A stretch of 64,000 nt of DNA from Vibrio sp. Isolate34 (GCF_022397915.1 NZ_JAKEUO010000001.1:394870-458869), one strand, 5' to 3'; shown: positions 28,237-38,427, counted from the first letter of the stretch. Numbers and translations are program-made. The notes: generated from the sequence alone by a model not told the origin.

Positions 28237-31200
28237 TATAAAAGCCCCATCTGTCCAGTTTCATTGTCATTCAATTGTGCTGAACGTCTGTCTATCACTT
28301 TACCGTCAATCAATTGATCCATTTCATCGAGCAAAGCCAGTGTTGGTTTCGCCGAGAATATACCTTGTTGAGATTGGCCATCCATTCCTCTTAAGAACAA
28401 GTAATAAACTCCACCGAAATGTTGTTCATAACTGTAATCCGCAACGCGGCTGCGTAAGAAGCGATGCAGCGCTAACGCGTAGATTTGATATTGCAGATCG
28501 TAGCGGTGGTCGGCCATCGCCGATTTCAATGCCTCACCATGGTAAACGGCAACATCATCTCCTAAGTGGTTCGATTTCCAGTCAAGTACATAGTATTTAC
28601 CTTGATGCTCAAACACTAAATCGATGAAGCCTTTCAACATACCTTGCACTGTTTGGAAACCTAGGTCACCCGCTTTAGCGGATAGCGGATCATGATATTG
28701 GATGGTTTGATTCAATTCCGATGCGGCTAACACTTCGATCGGTAGTAAGAATTCCATCTCAACTAAGCGTTGCGTCGAATCTTTCTCGCTTAGCTTTAGG
28801 CTTTTACCATCCAGCGTTGTGTTAAGAACGGTATCGACCAGTTGCTGAAGTACAGGTAGCCACTCTAGTTCGTATTGTTCAGACTCTAATAAGTGAGTGA
28901 TTACTTGCGTGTTATGTTCACTGGTTGCTGGCTCAGTAAATTCAACATCCTCAAACAAGGTGTGCAAGAAAGTACCTGGGCGAGCACCACGAGGGAACGT
29001 AAAGATCGAGCGTTCAGGTTCAATCAACTCAGACTCATCTTGCTCATCAGCCGAGTCAATATCAAAACCAGAGACCTCTATGGTCGCGTCATGGCTCGCG
29101 CCGTGACTGCCTTGCTTTACAAGCCCTGAGTAACTGGTGATTCGCCAAGCCCTGTCGATTGAAGCCTTGAGTTCATTAGCATGTAAGTCCTCACTCACTT
29201 GCTCTGTTTGTGCGAACACTTGCTCATGAGCGGTTGGTGTTTCGGCTAACAGCACACTTGAATTTTTGCCTTCAATTGCTGCTAGAGCTTGATGCAATTC
29301 GGCAATACCCTGCTCTTGTCCGTTTTGAACCAAGTAGCCCATCGCACTCAAATGCACGCCTGTCGGCTCTTTGGTTGAACGCCCTTTACGCAGTGGCGCC
29401 ATACCAATAAAACAGCCATAAACCGCACGAGTCAGCGCTACATAAATTAAGCGTAAGTCTTCCGCCAGTCGCTCTTTATCCGCTTGAGCTAAAGCACTAT
29501 CACTGCCCGTAATATCAAGCACTGTGGTATCTGAATCATGGTCGTAGAATTTGCCTTCACTCGCTTCTCGATAGCTCGCAACAAATGGTAGAAATACCAA
29601 GTCATATTCCAAACCTTTCGACTTATGAATGGTAACGATTTGAACCAAGTTTCTTTCTGATTCAAGGCGTTGAATGTCGTCTTCACTGCCGCCTAAACCA
29701 TTTTGTGCATCTGATATCGCTTCTGCCAACCAACGCAACAAGCCATAGTCACTGTCGAGTTCTTGTCTTGCTTGTTGCAACAATTCGCCAATATGCATCA
29801 AATCGGTTAGTGAACGCTCACCATTTTCTTCTTCCAGTAAGCGTTCCGCGAGATGTCTTTTACTGATCACACTGCGCAACATTGGTAACACGCCGCGCTG
29901 TAACCATAACTTACGATATTCTCGAAATTCGTTAACGACGTTTTCCCAAACCACTTCATCGTTGTTGAGTTCGTCCAATGATGCTGCATCAAGAGCAAAC
30001 AACTCTGAGGCTAAACTGGCGCGCAACGCACGATCGTTTTCAGGTGTCAGCACAGCTTGTAGCAGGCGTTGAATATCTTGCGCGACCAAGCCGGTGAACA
30101 CACTGTCTCGGTTCGACAAGTACACACTCGCGATACCTTGCTCAGACAGCGCGTTCTTGATCAGACGACCTTCACTGCCGGTTCTAACCAAGACAGCAAT
30201 ATCACCCGCATTCACGGCATGTTGTTTTTTGCCGTTATCAAAATAGGCTTGTTGGTTTTGAGAAGCGGTCAGAATGGTTTGAATTTGACTCGCCGTCGCC
30301 TCAGCCATTGCCTTGTGATACTCACCCTTTGGTAACGGCTTGTCTTCAGCCTCTTGCAGCCAAAAGGTGAGTGCATGCTGAGTCTCACCATTCATTACCC
30401 ATTGGCGCTTATCGGCAGATGGACTGGCTGCAACAGGCAAAAATGGAATGTCTTGATCATAGATAAACGGACTGTCCGAATTCATAAACACTTGGTTTAC
30501 TGCACTCACCATATCGGCACTTGAACGCCAGTTAGTCCCTAACGTATAGTGAGCACTAACTTGGTTTCTTGCCTTAATATAGGTAAAGATATCTGCGCCA
30601 CGGAATCCGTAGATAGCCTGCTTCGGGTCACCGATCATAAACAAGCCGCACTGCGGATTATCGAGATAGATTCGGCTAAAAATACTGTATTGCAGCGGAT
30701 CGGTATCTTGGAATTCATCGATCATTGCCACCGGGTATAAGGTGCGAATTCTTTCCACCAGCAATGACTGCTCATCGACATCAATCGACGCGGATAACTG
30801 AGTCAGCAAATCATCAAATGATAACCACTGCTTCTGCTGTTTCGCCTTGGCTAACATGGTTCGACAATGGGTAATCGCATGTGCCAATAACGGCGCTTTC
30901 AAGTCAGCAGGGTGATTTAAGAAATCTTCAATCGCTTCGAAAACGGCATGCTGAGGTGCAGTGCCTTTCGGTGTTTTTTCAATTAACGTGGCTTGAGAGA
31001 ACTTTTCTAACTTGTCTGGATATTGATAATCATGAGTGTCGCTCTGCGCCCATGCTGTCACCGCCTCTAGCCATGTCGGCAGAGACTTCTTGGTGTAACT
31101 ACGCTTGTTCACATCTGAACCTGAGATCAAAGCCAAAAAGTCCGCTTCAGATTCACACCACAGCGCTTTAAGCTGCTTCACTTTGTCTAGGTTCTGGTTG

Positions 31201-31910
31201 TGCAGAGTTTGCAAATCACCCGACATCGCATCTACCGTCAATTTCAGCGGAGAGCCTGTCAGATAACGATTTACGTCTGCTAATAACGCAGCCGGTGAAC
31301 CCCAAATATTACGAACCTCACCTGCTAATTGAATTGGCAATGGGTAGAACTGTTTACGCCAATAGTCGGCAACCACTTGCGCTTTCAGATGGCTTTCATC
31401 GGTCACAAATTCATTATCAAATCGGCTTCCTGACTCGAAGGCATTTTGAGTCAACATACGCTGACAGAAGCCGTGAATGGTGTAGACCGCAGCTTCATCC
31501 ATTTGCCTTTCGGCATTGAGCAGTGTTTTCGCGGCGCTAGCGTGGTCTTCGATCTCTTGCAACAGAGGCGCAATCACTGGGTCATCACTTTGCCCGCGAG
31601 CAAACGCAATCCGAGCATCATGGATTCGGGCACGGATACGATCTCGCAGCTCTGCGGTTGCCGCTTCGGTAAAGGTCACCACCAGAATTTGGTCTACGGT
31701 CAGTGGCTCATGGTGTCGGGTAGCTTCTGTAAGCTCACCTTGTGGTGCTGCCGTGCCATGCCCGAGCAGTAGGCGTAAGTACAAGCCGGCGATGGTAAAT
31801 GTTTTACCTGTACCCGCCGATGCTTCAATTAAACGCGCGCCATGAAGTGGAAACGTCATGGTATTGAGTGTCTGTGGAGCCATTACCTGAACACTGCTTG
31901 TGGTCGTCAT
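28236..31910 (-). CDS. recB: Exodeoxyribonuclease V subunit beta (RecB)
   Basis: This 1224-residue UvrD-like SF1A helicase-nuclease has Walker A at IEASAGTGKTFTIAG near residue 30, the 3'-5' helicase motif MIDEFQDTDPLQ near 400 and VTIHKSKGLEYD near 745. The RecB nuclease motif VLDWKSNHLG near 1115 has the catalytic Asp and Lys. It processes double-strand breaks to Chi and loads RecA. It is slightly longer than E. coli RecB (1180). It is separated from the gene upstream by 241 bp, unlike the tight recB-recD junction. Confidence 0.97.
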   Translation of the reverse strand: MTTTSSVQVMAPQTLNTMTFPLHGARLIEASAGTGKTFTIAGLYLRLLLGHGTAAPQGELTEATRHHEPLTVDQILVVTFTEAATAELRDRIRARIHDARIAFARGQSDDPVIAPLLQEIEDHASAAKTLLNAERQMDEAAVYTIHGFCQRMLTQNAFESGSRFDNEFVTDESHLKAQVVADYWRKQFYPLPIQLAGEVRNIWGSPAALLADVNRYLTGSPLKLTVDAMSGDLQTLHNQNLDKVKQLKALWCESEADFLALISGSDVNKRSYTKKSLPTWLEAVTAWAQSDTHDYQYPDKLEKFSQATLIEKTPKGTAPQHAVFEAIEDFLNHPADLKAPLLAHAITHCRTMLAKAKQQKQWLSFDDLLTQLSASIDVDEQSLLVERIRTLYPVAMIDEFQDTDPLQYSIFSRIYLDNPQCGLFMIGDPKQAIYGFRGADIFTYIKARNQVSAHYTLGTNWRSSADMVSAVNQVFMNSDSPFIYDQDIPFLPVAASPSADKRQWVMNGETQHALTFWLQEAEDKPLPKGEYHKAMAEATASQIQTILTASQNQQAYFDNGKKQHAVNAGDIAVLVRTGSEGRLIKNALSEQGIASVYLSNRDSVFTGLVAQDIQRLLQAVLTPENDRALRASLASELFALDAASLDELNNDEVVWENVVNEFREYRKLWLQRGVLPMLRSVISKRHLAERLLEEENGERSLTDLMHIGELLQQARQELDSDYGLLRWLAEAISDAQNGLGGSEDDIQRLESERNLVQIVTIHKSKGLEYDLVFLPFVASYREASEGKFYDHDSDTTVLDITGSDSALAQADKERLAEDLRLIYVALTRAVYGCFIGMAPLRKGRSTKEPTGVHLSAMGYLVQNGQEQGIAELHQALAAIEGKNSSVLLAETPTAHEQVFAQTEQVSEDLHANELKASIDRAWRITSYSGLVKQGSHGASHDATIEVSGFDIDSADEQDESELIEPERSIFTFPRGARPGTFLHTLFEDVEFTEPATSEHNTQVITHLLESEQYELEWLPVLQQLVDTVLNTTLDGKSLKLSEKDSTQRLVEMEFLLPIEVLAASELNQTIQYHDPLSAKAGDLGFQTVQGMLKGFIDLVFEHQGKYYVLDWKSNHLGDDVAVYHGEALKSAMADHRYDLQYQIYALALHRFLRSRVADYSYEQHFGGVYYLFLRGMDGQSQQGIFSAKPTLALLDEMDQLIDGKVIDRRSAQLNDNETGQMGLL

Positions 31911-32151
31911 GCCTTACTGCCTTCTGATAAATGTGTTGTTACAAATGTGACCTAGCGTGGAAAACGTCATTCAATTTACGTCCTACGCTGATTTGTTAAT
32001 AGTTAGTGCGATCTCTCTCACGGATCAATTTAGATCGCCTCGCTACTATGCGCCCACGAGTTCAGGAGCGCGTACGAGTTTTGTACTTTACGGCGTTACT
32101 TTGAACCACAGAATAATGGTCCCTCTGACCTGTGGCCGTACAGCGAACGCC
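31911..32151. other. Non-coding gap between recB and the small gene
   Basis: About 240 bp with no convincing gene. A 7-bp inverted repeat GCGATCT / AGATCGC spans 32008-32038. A 67-codon plus-strand frame across this area looks random. A recB promoter may lie here, but I could not fix one. Confidence 0.45.
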
Positions 32152-32313
32152 CTACACTAATAATGATTTACTGGCGGCCACTTTATTTCCTGTACCTTGC
32201 TTCTCTTCACCTTGCTTCCCTTCACCTAGAAAGTAAGCATCCAAAACGCTTACCAGCGACTCTCGTTCGTTTTTCATTAATTCAGCGCACTCGCTATTGA
32301 TCTTGTCGATCAC
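32152..32313 (-). CDS. Small acidic protein between recC and recB (53 residues)
   Basis: A 53-codon minus-strand gene sits between recC and recB. The recC stop region itself supplies the ribosome site (AGGAG, inside the recC end), and GTG 32313 lies 9 bases after it; a second GTG at 32319 is too close. The product starts MIDKINSECAELMKNERESL, is probably helical, and ends with a low-complexity tail holding two GE-KQG units. I recall that V. cholerae has a small hypothetical gene (VC2321) in the same place, unchecked. In E. coli this place is occupied by ptrA. Function unknown; overlap with the recC end suggests coupling to RecBCD expression. Confidence 0.6.
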   Translation of the reverse strand: MIDKINSECAELMKNERESLVSVLDAYFLGEGKQGEEKQGTGNKVAASKSLLV

Positions 32314-32319
32314 AGCCAC

Positions 32320-35300
32320 TTACTCCTGATCTTCCAGATCGGCAGCAGCCAACCTTGCCGCCTGCAGCACAAGTGTCGAGTACATATGTGATTGAGCGGC
32401 TAGTTCATCGTCCCACTTAGACCAGATTCGTGAGATGTAGGTATCTCTCCCTTCCCCCGTAAAGGCGAAGCTGTCATTAAAGGTATCGGCCATTTTCTTG
32501 AGCGACTTTTCTTCGTCATCGACCCACTTACCACGGCTAAAGCCCGCTTCAACACCAGCCAATGCGGTTTTCGGGAAATAAGGCAATGGTGCTGTCATGC
32601 CTTGATAAAACAGTCGTACTAACTCAGCTAATATACTTTTCGCTTGCTGCGCATCGCCGATAGGTTGTAGCGTTTGGTGAACCACGCCCTCTTTTCTGTC
32701 GTAGCCAATAATATGGGTCGTTTTTCCGTGCCCCATCACAGCGCAGGACAGATGATCAATCCACGCGGCCAAGTAATCTTGAGAGCGTATTTTGCCACTA
32801 CGGAAACGCACTAGACCTGATTGATAGTTTTGAGTTAACCAACCCATCAAGCGAACAGGTTTACCTTCGCCTAACACATCAAATTCGATATTCACTTCGA
32901 GATCTTGCTGCGGTGAGCCGCTCACAAATCGAATATCTTTGGCTAAGTCTTCCGCTTGCACACGGTTGGTTTCAAATTCGATATCACCAAAGGCGCCAAC
33001 CGGTAATCTGCCCTGTGCTTTTTGCTCAGAGACAAACAATCGAACCGCTTCGTCTGCGCCTTCAGGGTGGTCTAGCAGCACTTGCAGCAAAGCATCCTTA
33101 AGTTGGAAGCTTTCTAGGCCATTAAGCACGAACGGCTCGTCGTCTTCCATAACCGGAAGCGGAGGTTCAAATACCACTTTTAGGCGACGATTAAAGAAGT
33201 ATTGCACTGGCAAGCGCCAGAAACGCTGCAGCTCGACCAAATCCAATTCCAGTGGATAGGTCGCACCAAGCAAATAGTCATCCAACGCACGATTGAATTC
33301 ACCACTGCGTTGACCAGAACGGTTAGCCGCAGGAAGCCATTCTTTGGCGTAGCTCAATACATGGTTTTCGTCACCTTGTGTAAAGGCTGCCGGGCTAAAT
33401 GGCGTCATGGTGTGTTCAAAGCTGATCGCTTGAGTCAGTTTGATACCAGAATCATCACTTGGTAGTGCTTGGTCTTCACCTAAGCAGTAGTTTTGCTGGC
33501 AGTACTCAATCAACTCTGAAACCAATACCGACGGCACTCGCTCAGTATTATCTTGAATCGAGCGTCCAACATAACTGATGTACAAACACTCTTGTGCTGA
33601 CAACATTGCTTCTAAGAACAGGTAACGGTCATCATCACGACGAGAACGGTCACCGGGACGCGTGCGCCCATTCATCAAATCAAAACCTTCTGGCGGCATT
33701 GAGCGAGGATAAACACCATCATTCATGCCCAATAGACAAACGGTTTTGAACGGGATAGAACGCATCGGCATCAGAGTACAGAAGTTAACTTGCCCCGCTA
33801 AGAAACGCTGACTAATGCGCGCGCCCGACAGTTTATTATTCAAGTACTGATAGATGATGCTTGGCGATAGCTCTTGTTCGTACAAGGCATCATCAAGCTG
33901 TTCATTCAATTGAGAAAGTGCATCGCGAATCGACTTAAGCACTACCTCGCCTTCTAGCTCAACGGCAAAGAAGTCATCAATCATTTGCAGCAAGGTTTCA
34001 CGCCACATATCGATGGATTGCGTCTCAGTAAGGCGTTGACGGTAGTGAGCGATACGGTCAATAAAGTGCGCTAACTTACCTGCAAGTTCGGCGTTAATAC
34101 CCTGAACTTCGTTATAAGCCGCAATTGGAGAGTGTTCAGTTTCAAACAAACCTGCTGAGTCTGACATCGCATAACCCAGCAGCATCCGCTGAATACCAAA
34201 TAGCCAGGTATTTTGCTCAGTAGCAGGCAAATCAAACTCCGTTGCGGTAGACGAGTCGACGCCCCAACGAATACCCGCTTCTTCAACCCACTGCTTAGCT
34301 TGCTCAAATTGAAATTCATCAATGCCAAAGCGTGCCATCATCGCTGGGATTTCTAATAATTCCAGAAGTTCAGATGCTAAACAGCGCGTGTTCGGTAGAG
34401 CGACCAGCTGCATGAACGCGGTCAAAATTGGACTCTCTTGATCTGCGGTTCTATCCGAGATCGAGTAAGGGATGTAACGCTCACCCGGAGCATTACCAAA
34501 TACCGCCTGAATCGCAGGGCTGTAAGCATTGATATCTGCCACCATCACAATGATATCGCGTGGTTTTAGGCTTGGATCAGCATCGAACATCGCCAATAGC
34601 TGATCATGGAGAACCTCCACCTCGCGCATTGGGCTGTGACAAGCGTGCACAGTCAACGAGCGATCACCCTGTTCAACCACTTGCTTGTGGTTGCTGGAAT
34701 CTAAGATGTGATCATCTTGGTGCTCTTTTAACTGGAGAATATCGGCTTGCAGTTGATGCAGCAGACTGTCTCTCTCGACATCAATAAAGAACTCATGCTC
34801 TTCACTGTCTGATTGAGACAGCAAAAACAGGTTATCTCTACCCAGCTTCCCCATAGACGCAAGCAAGCTATTACCAACCGCTTGGCTGGTGTGTAGTTCA
34901 TCTTCAACGTTGGCTTCAATACCATCTTTCAATGGCGATACTTCGCCTTCAAGCTGAGGTAAACCATCAACCAATGCAAACTGCTTACGACGCTGCGCTT
35001 CCACTCTCGCCAAGTACTTACGGTCACGAATATCGCCCCAGTAATGTTGACAAGGGTTAGTAAACATCAGGTGAACATCAATCTGTTCGCCAAGCGCTTT
35101 CAAGGCATCCATGTAGCGAGGAGGCAACGACGAAATACCAAACACAAACAGACGTTTCGGCAGGTGTTGTAATTGCCCTTGTTGGTTGACTAGCGCTTCA
35201 ATAAAGTCGTGATACAAGTTACCACGGTGGTACTTCGATTGGCCTTGAGACAGTGTCTGATCATAGAGAGCCTTCCACAAAATAGGCTGCCAAGGGTGTT

Positions 35301-35796
35301 CTTGCTGCCCTTCACTATCAATCAACTCTGTAACGGGTTCTCCCGCTTCCCACATCGCCATCCACTCAGGTCGGTATACCAAGTAGCCATCGAAGATATC
35401 GGCAATTTTCTCGGCTAATTGATACAGCTTTGAGTCATCTTCGTCGTTTTCAAGATAGCGCTGCAGGGGTAAGAAGTCAGGGTGGTCAAGTTTCGCGGGT
35501 AGCAAACTCATCAGCTTCCACGTCATCGCTTCTTTGTTAAAAGCACTGCGTTTAGGTACATCAGGAAGCACTTGGGTAAACATATCCCAAATGAAGGTTG
35601 CTGGAAGAGGAAAATCGATATTTGCTGCTACACCAAATTCTTTGGCGAGTTCCATCTTAAGCCATTGAGACATACCTGGGCTCTGAACCAGAATTTGCTC
35701 TTTTTCGAAAGGATTGGCTAAAGGGTCACTTTTGATCAAGTGAACGAGAAGAATTTTTAAAGTATCAACTTTATTGGAATGGTAAACAGTAAACAA
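32320..35796 (-). CDS. recC: Exodeoxyribonuclease V subunit gamma (RecC)
   Basis: This 1158-residue RecC is an inactivated helicase fold that recognises Chi and splits the DNA strands in RecBCD. The N-terminus MFTVYHSNKVDTLKILLV and the motif ILVQSPGMSQWLKMELA are characteristic, and the length fits E. coli RecC (1122). It is the first gene of recC - small gene - recB - recD, all on the minus strand. Confidence 0.96.
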   Translation of the reverse strand: MFTVYHSNKVDTLKILLVHLIKSDPLANPFEKEQILVQSPGMSQWLKMELAKEFGVAANIDFPLPATFIWDMFTQVLPDVPKRSAFNKEAMTWKLMSLLPAKLDHPDFLPLQRYLENDEDDSKLYQLAEKIADIFDGYLVYRPEWMAMWEAGEPVTELIDSEGQQEHPWQPILWKALYDQTLSQGQSKYHRGNLYHDFIEALVNQQGQLQHLPKRLFVFGISSLPPRYMDALKALGEQIDVHLMFTNPCQHYWGDIRDRKYLARVEAQRRKQFALVDGLPQLEGEVSPLKDGIEANVEDELHTSQAVGNSLLASMGKLGRDNLFLLSQSDSEEHEFFIDVERDSLLHQLQADILQLKEHQDDHILDSSNHKQVVEQGDRSLTVHACHSPMREVEVLHDQLLAMFDADPSLKPRDIIVMVADINAYSPAIQAVFGNAPGERYIPYSISDRTADQESPILTAFMQLVALPNTRCLASELLELLEIPAMMARFGIDEFQFEQAKQWVEEAGIRWGVDSSTATEFDLPATEQNTWLFGIQRMLLGYAMSDSAGLFETEHSPIAAYNEVQGINAELAGKLAHFIDRIAHYRQRLTETQSIDMWRETLLQMIDDFFAVELEGEVVLKSIRDALSQLNEQLDDALYEQELSPSIIYQYLNNKLSGARISQRFLAGQVNFCTLMPMRSIPFKTVCLLGMNDGVYPRSMPPEGFDLMNGRTRPGDRSRRDDDRYLFLEAMLSAQECLYISYVGRSIQDNTERVPSVLVSELIEYCQQNYCLGEDQALPSDDSGIKLTQAISFEHTMTPFSPAAFTQGDENHVLSYAKEWLPAANRSGQRSGEFNRALDDYLLGATYPLELDLVELQRFWRLPVQYFFNRRLKVVFEPPLPVMEDDEPFVLNGLESFQLKDALLQVLLDHPEGADEAVRLFVSEQKAQGRLPVGAFGDIEFETNRVQAEDLAKDIRFVSGSPQQDLEVNIEFDVLGEGKPVRLMGWLTQNYQSGLVRFRSGKIRSQDYLAAWIDHLSCAVMGHGKTTHIIGYDRKEGVVHQTLQPIGDAQQAKSILAELVRLFYQGMTAPLPYFPKTALAGVEAGFSRGKWVDDEEKSLKKMADTFNDSFAFTGEGRDTYISRIWSKWDDELAAQSHMYSTLVLQAARLAAADLEDQE

Positions 35797-35923
35797 AGTG
35801 CACTCACGCTAATCTTGCCACAATATACTGCCAGATTAGCATAAGTGCTGAGTTTGGATGAGGAATATAAGCTTATGAAATACCGAAAGCTTAAGGTCCG
35901 TTTATCTTTTGAACTATTGCCCT

Positions 35924-36919
35924 TTACAATCTACCCGCTACCGCACTTAAAACACGATGAGGTTTGTAGTTCATGTAGTAACGAACGGCGACATAACCAA
36001 CGACGAAGGTGGCCACAATCAGTTCTAGGTACGCTAGATTAAACACTTGGCTGATGTAGTGCGCTTCAACACCTTGTACTTGCATCCAAGCCGCCAATTT
36101 AAATAACGCTGTTGCACCAATCACGATTGGGAAAGTAAACGCTGCATAGCCTGGGCTGAATGGCAGACGAAGTAGTTTGAAAAACGCGATGTAGATAATA
36201 AACGTCATCAACACTGCAATACCAAATAATAAACCAATGATCACTGGTGACGGGCTGGCAGTAACGGTTAAGTAACCCGCCAAAGATAGGCTCGCTGGTG
36301 CTGCCATAATCGCAATCGTTGGTTTTGCAGCATCTGGCACTTCGTGAGAGAAGATCAAACGGTAAACCATCAGTGGTAGCATCACAGCGTAAACCAATAA
36401 ACCGAATACCAAAGTCGCGTTCGCTACTGGCTCTAAAACTGGATTACCAGAGAAAGAAACGTCAGCTACGATAATACCGATCGGTGGCACAAACCAACTT
36501 GGCACCATGTGGTGAATCTCAAAGTTTTTAGCTCTGTGGTACAAAAAGCTCACTAGAAATACAACGTGCAAAGCCACAGATGCCAACCACATCGCTTCTT
36601 GTAAAAATTGAGAGATTGGCGCCAAAGACGCAGATACCACCATGCACCCCATAGCAAATGTTGGTACCACACTGCCGACAACAGGGTGAGCAAGATCTTC
36701 ACGCAATAGGTGGCCATGAATCAAAAATTTCACAGCCAAAACAAGAAGCAATACCGCTGTAATACCCGCACTGATCCACTGCACTAAGCCTGGAGTGTGC
36801 AAAATACCTTGTGCGACTAAAACGCCATCCCAGCACCAGCCTAAGCTTGCGATTGCTAGTGCTAACCCTGCCATGGGTGTTGGAGCTCCTGTTAATCTAT
36901 ATTTAATACGTTGAATCAT
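35924..36919 (-). CDS. TDT-family (TehA/SLAC1-like) membrane transporter
   Basis: A 331-residue protein with about ten membrane helices, of the tellurite-resistance/dicarboxylate transporter family. HPVVGSVVPTFAMGCMVVS is the family signature in helix 3, and SWFVPPIGIIVADVSF follows. Members include TehA and SLAC1-type anion channels. The substrate cannot be read from the sequence. It is divergent from a LysR gene (160 bp apart), which probably regulates it. The ATG at 36919 gives a normal N-terminus. Confidence 0.85.
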   Translation of the reverse strand: MIQRIKYRLTGAPTPMAGLALAIASLGWCWDGVLVAQGILHTPGLVQWISAGITAVLLLVLAVKFLIHGHLLREDLAHPVVGSVVPTFAMGCMVVSASLAPISQFLQEAMWLASVALHVVFLVSFLYHRAKNFEIHHMVPSWFVPPIGIIVADVSFSGNPVLEPVANATLVFGLLVYAVMLPLMVYRLIFSHEVPDAAKPTIAIMAAPASLSLAGYLTVTASPSPVIIGLLFGIAVLMTFIIYIAFFKLLRLPFSPGYAAFTFPIVIGATALFKLAAWMQVQGVEAHYISQVFNLAYLELIVATFVVGYVAVRYYMNYKPHRVLSAVAGRL

Positions 36920-37079
36920 GTCAGCCTCTCTTAAACTTAATTCACTAAACTTGTGAACTCATCAGCTTGTTGAAGCCATAATACGCTTGCGCTTCGTTAA
37001 ACAATATCCAATTATATATAACAAGTGTTCATCAATACTGAACAACCCTTTCCACCAGCAGCGTAAAACTAGGAACCTG

Positions 37080-37976
37080 ATGGCTAATATCTCAATCAAA
37101 CAACTCAAAGTGTTTGTCACCATTACCCAGCATTCGACGCTTACCGCCGCATCAGAAGCGCTGTTTTTGTCTAAAGCCGCGGTCAGCATGGCATTAGGCG
37201 AAATGGAGAAACAGTTAGGTCACTCTCTATTTGACCGGGTTAACAACCGATTAATTCTCAATCAGGAGGGACAAAAGTTACTTCCTTTGGCTGACGAGAT
37301 TCTTCACCGAGCTGCGGGCATTGATGTTTTGTTCCGCGATGACCAACCATTAAGTGGCAATCTCAAAGTTGGCGCGAGTGACACGATTGGTAATCAGGTA
37401 GCACCCTTTATTCTGTCTGGCTTTCGCGAACGAACTCAGCATCAAGACCAGAGCTTGTTCATTTCGAACAGTGCGCTGATCTGCCAAAAGTTGGTGGATT
37501 ATGAACTGGATATCGCGCTAATTGAAGGAAAAACACTCCACCCTGAATTGATATCTAGCCAGTTCAGTAGCGATGAGATGTGTATTATCGTTAGTAATCA
37601 ACACCCTCTCGTTTCACAAGACAAAGTTGCTCTGCATGATTTAGAAGACAGCCATTGGATACTGCGAGAGTCAGGCTCAGGTACACGTGAGTTTTTCTTG
37701 CGTGCCGTCGCACCACGTATCGAGCACTGGTACGAATCATTTGAGCTCAACACCACGGAAGCGATCATCAACTCTGTTTCTGCAGGTCTGGGCTTTGCCT
37801 GTTTATCGCGTTTAGCGGCACAACGCGCGATTGATTCTGGCCGAGTGAAAGCGCTTGATGTACCACTCGACATGAAACGCCGATTCTGGATGCTGGTCCA
37901 TAAAGACAAATATCAAAGCCCACTGCTGAAATCTTTCATGGGTTATTGTGAAGACTGGGCTGCACATCAAGATTGA
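37080..37976 (+). CDS. LysR-type transcriptional regulator
   Basis: A 298-residue LysR regulator. The N-terminal winged helix (ISIKQLKVFVTITQHSTLTAA, then SKAAVSMALGEMEKQLG) is followed by a periplasmic-binding-type effector domain from about 90. The start at ATG 37080 follows AGGAACC; the frame opens at 36987, but the extension lacks LysR similarity. The effector is unknown. By position it most likely controls the divergent TDT transporter. Confidence 0.9.
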   Translation: MANISIKQLKVFVTITQHSTLTAASEALFLSKAAVSMALGEMEKQLGHSLFDRVNNRLILNQEGQKLLPLADEILHRAAGIDVLFRDDQPLSGNLKVGASDTIGNQVAPFILSGFRERTQHQDQSLFISNSALICQKLVDYELDIALIEGKTLHPELISSQFSSDEMCIIVSNQHPLVSQDKVALHDLEDSHWILRESGSGTREFFLRAVAPRIEHWYESFELNTTEAIINSVSAGLGFACLSRLAAQRAIDSGRVKALDVPLDMKRRFWMLVHKDKYQSPLLKSFMGYCEDWAAHQD

Positions 37977-38019
37977 GGCCGCATAGTTCGGGCTCCAACT
38001 GGACTTTTCGCATCAGAAA

Positions 38020-38035
38020 CTGTATAAAAAGCCAG
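38020..38035 (+). promoter_or_regulatory. LexA-like box of yebG
   Basis: CTGTATAAAAAGCCAG matches CTGT-N8-ACAG with one mismatch (CCAG for ACAG) and lies 30 bp before the yebG ATG. E. coli yebG is a known LexA target, which supports the call. Confidence 0.7.
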
Positions 38036-38064
38036 TAAAATTTATCAAACTTAGAGGATTAACC

Positions 38065-38358
38065 ATGGCTGTTATCGTCAAGTACGTGGTGGAACGCAAC
38101 GGAGAAGAGAAAATGACTTTTACCTCTAAAGCCGAAGCTGACGCATACGACAAAATGCTGGATATGGCTGATGAGCTTTTTGAACTGTTAGGCAAAAGCG
38201 ATTTAGTTGAAGATGAAGGCAAGCAAGAAGAACTTGCAATGTACCTAGCGAAGAACAAAGAAGAAGTTCTTTACGCATTAGGTGCTAAGCGTAAGCCAGC
38301 TCCGAAAAAAGCTAAGAAGCTTGAAGCTGTTGAAGACGCAGAAGAAGATGCAGCATAA
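38065..38358 (+). CDS. yebG: DNA damage-inducible protein YebG
   Basis: A 97-residue YebG-family protein beginning MAVIVKYVVERNGEEKMTF. A helical middle part is followed by a lysine/alanine-rich and then acidic tail. Its function is unknown beyond SOS induction in E. coli. The upstream LexA-like box, the strong ribosome site (AGAGGA) and the following terminator make it a self-contained SOS unit. Confidence 0.92.
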   Translation: MAVIVKYVVERNGEEKMTFTSKAEADAYDKMLDMADELFELLGKSDLVEDEGKQEELAMYLAKNKEEVLYALGAKRKPAPKKAKKLEAVEDAEEDAA

Positions 38359-38376
38359 CTAGCTGATACCTTTCTA

Positions 38377-38427
38377 AAAAACGTCAATGACGCCTCTAAT
38401 CAGAGTTCGTTATTGGCGTTTTTTTAT
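38377..38427 (+). terminator. Terminator after yebG
   Basis: A long branched hairpin AACGTCAATGACG...CGTTATTGGCGTT with an inner CTCT/AGAG stem is followed by TTTTTTT. It ends 56 bp before the promoter of the fluoride-riboswitch transcript. Confidence 0.9.

Noticed and set aside
32008..32038. Terminator between the small gene and recB
   Set aside because: The 7-bp inverted repeat has a 17-nt loop and no T tract, so it is unlikely to end transcription.
31957..32160. A 67-codon plus-strand frame between recB and recC
   Set aside because: It opposes the operon, overlaps the small gene end and has no plausible start context.
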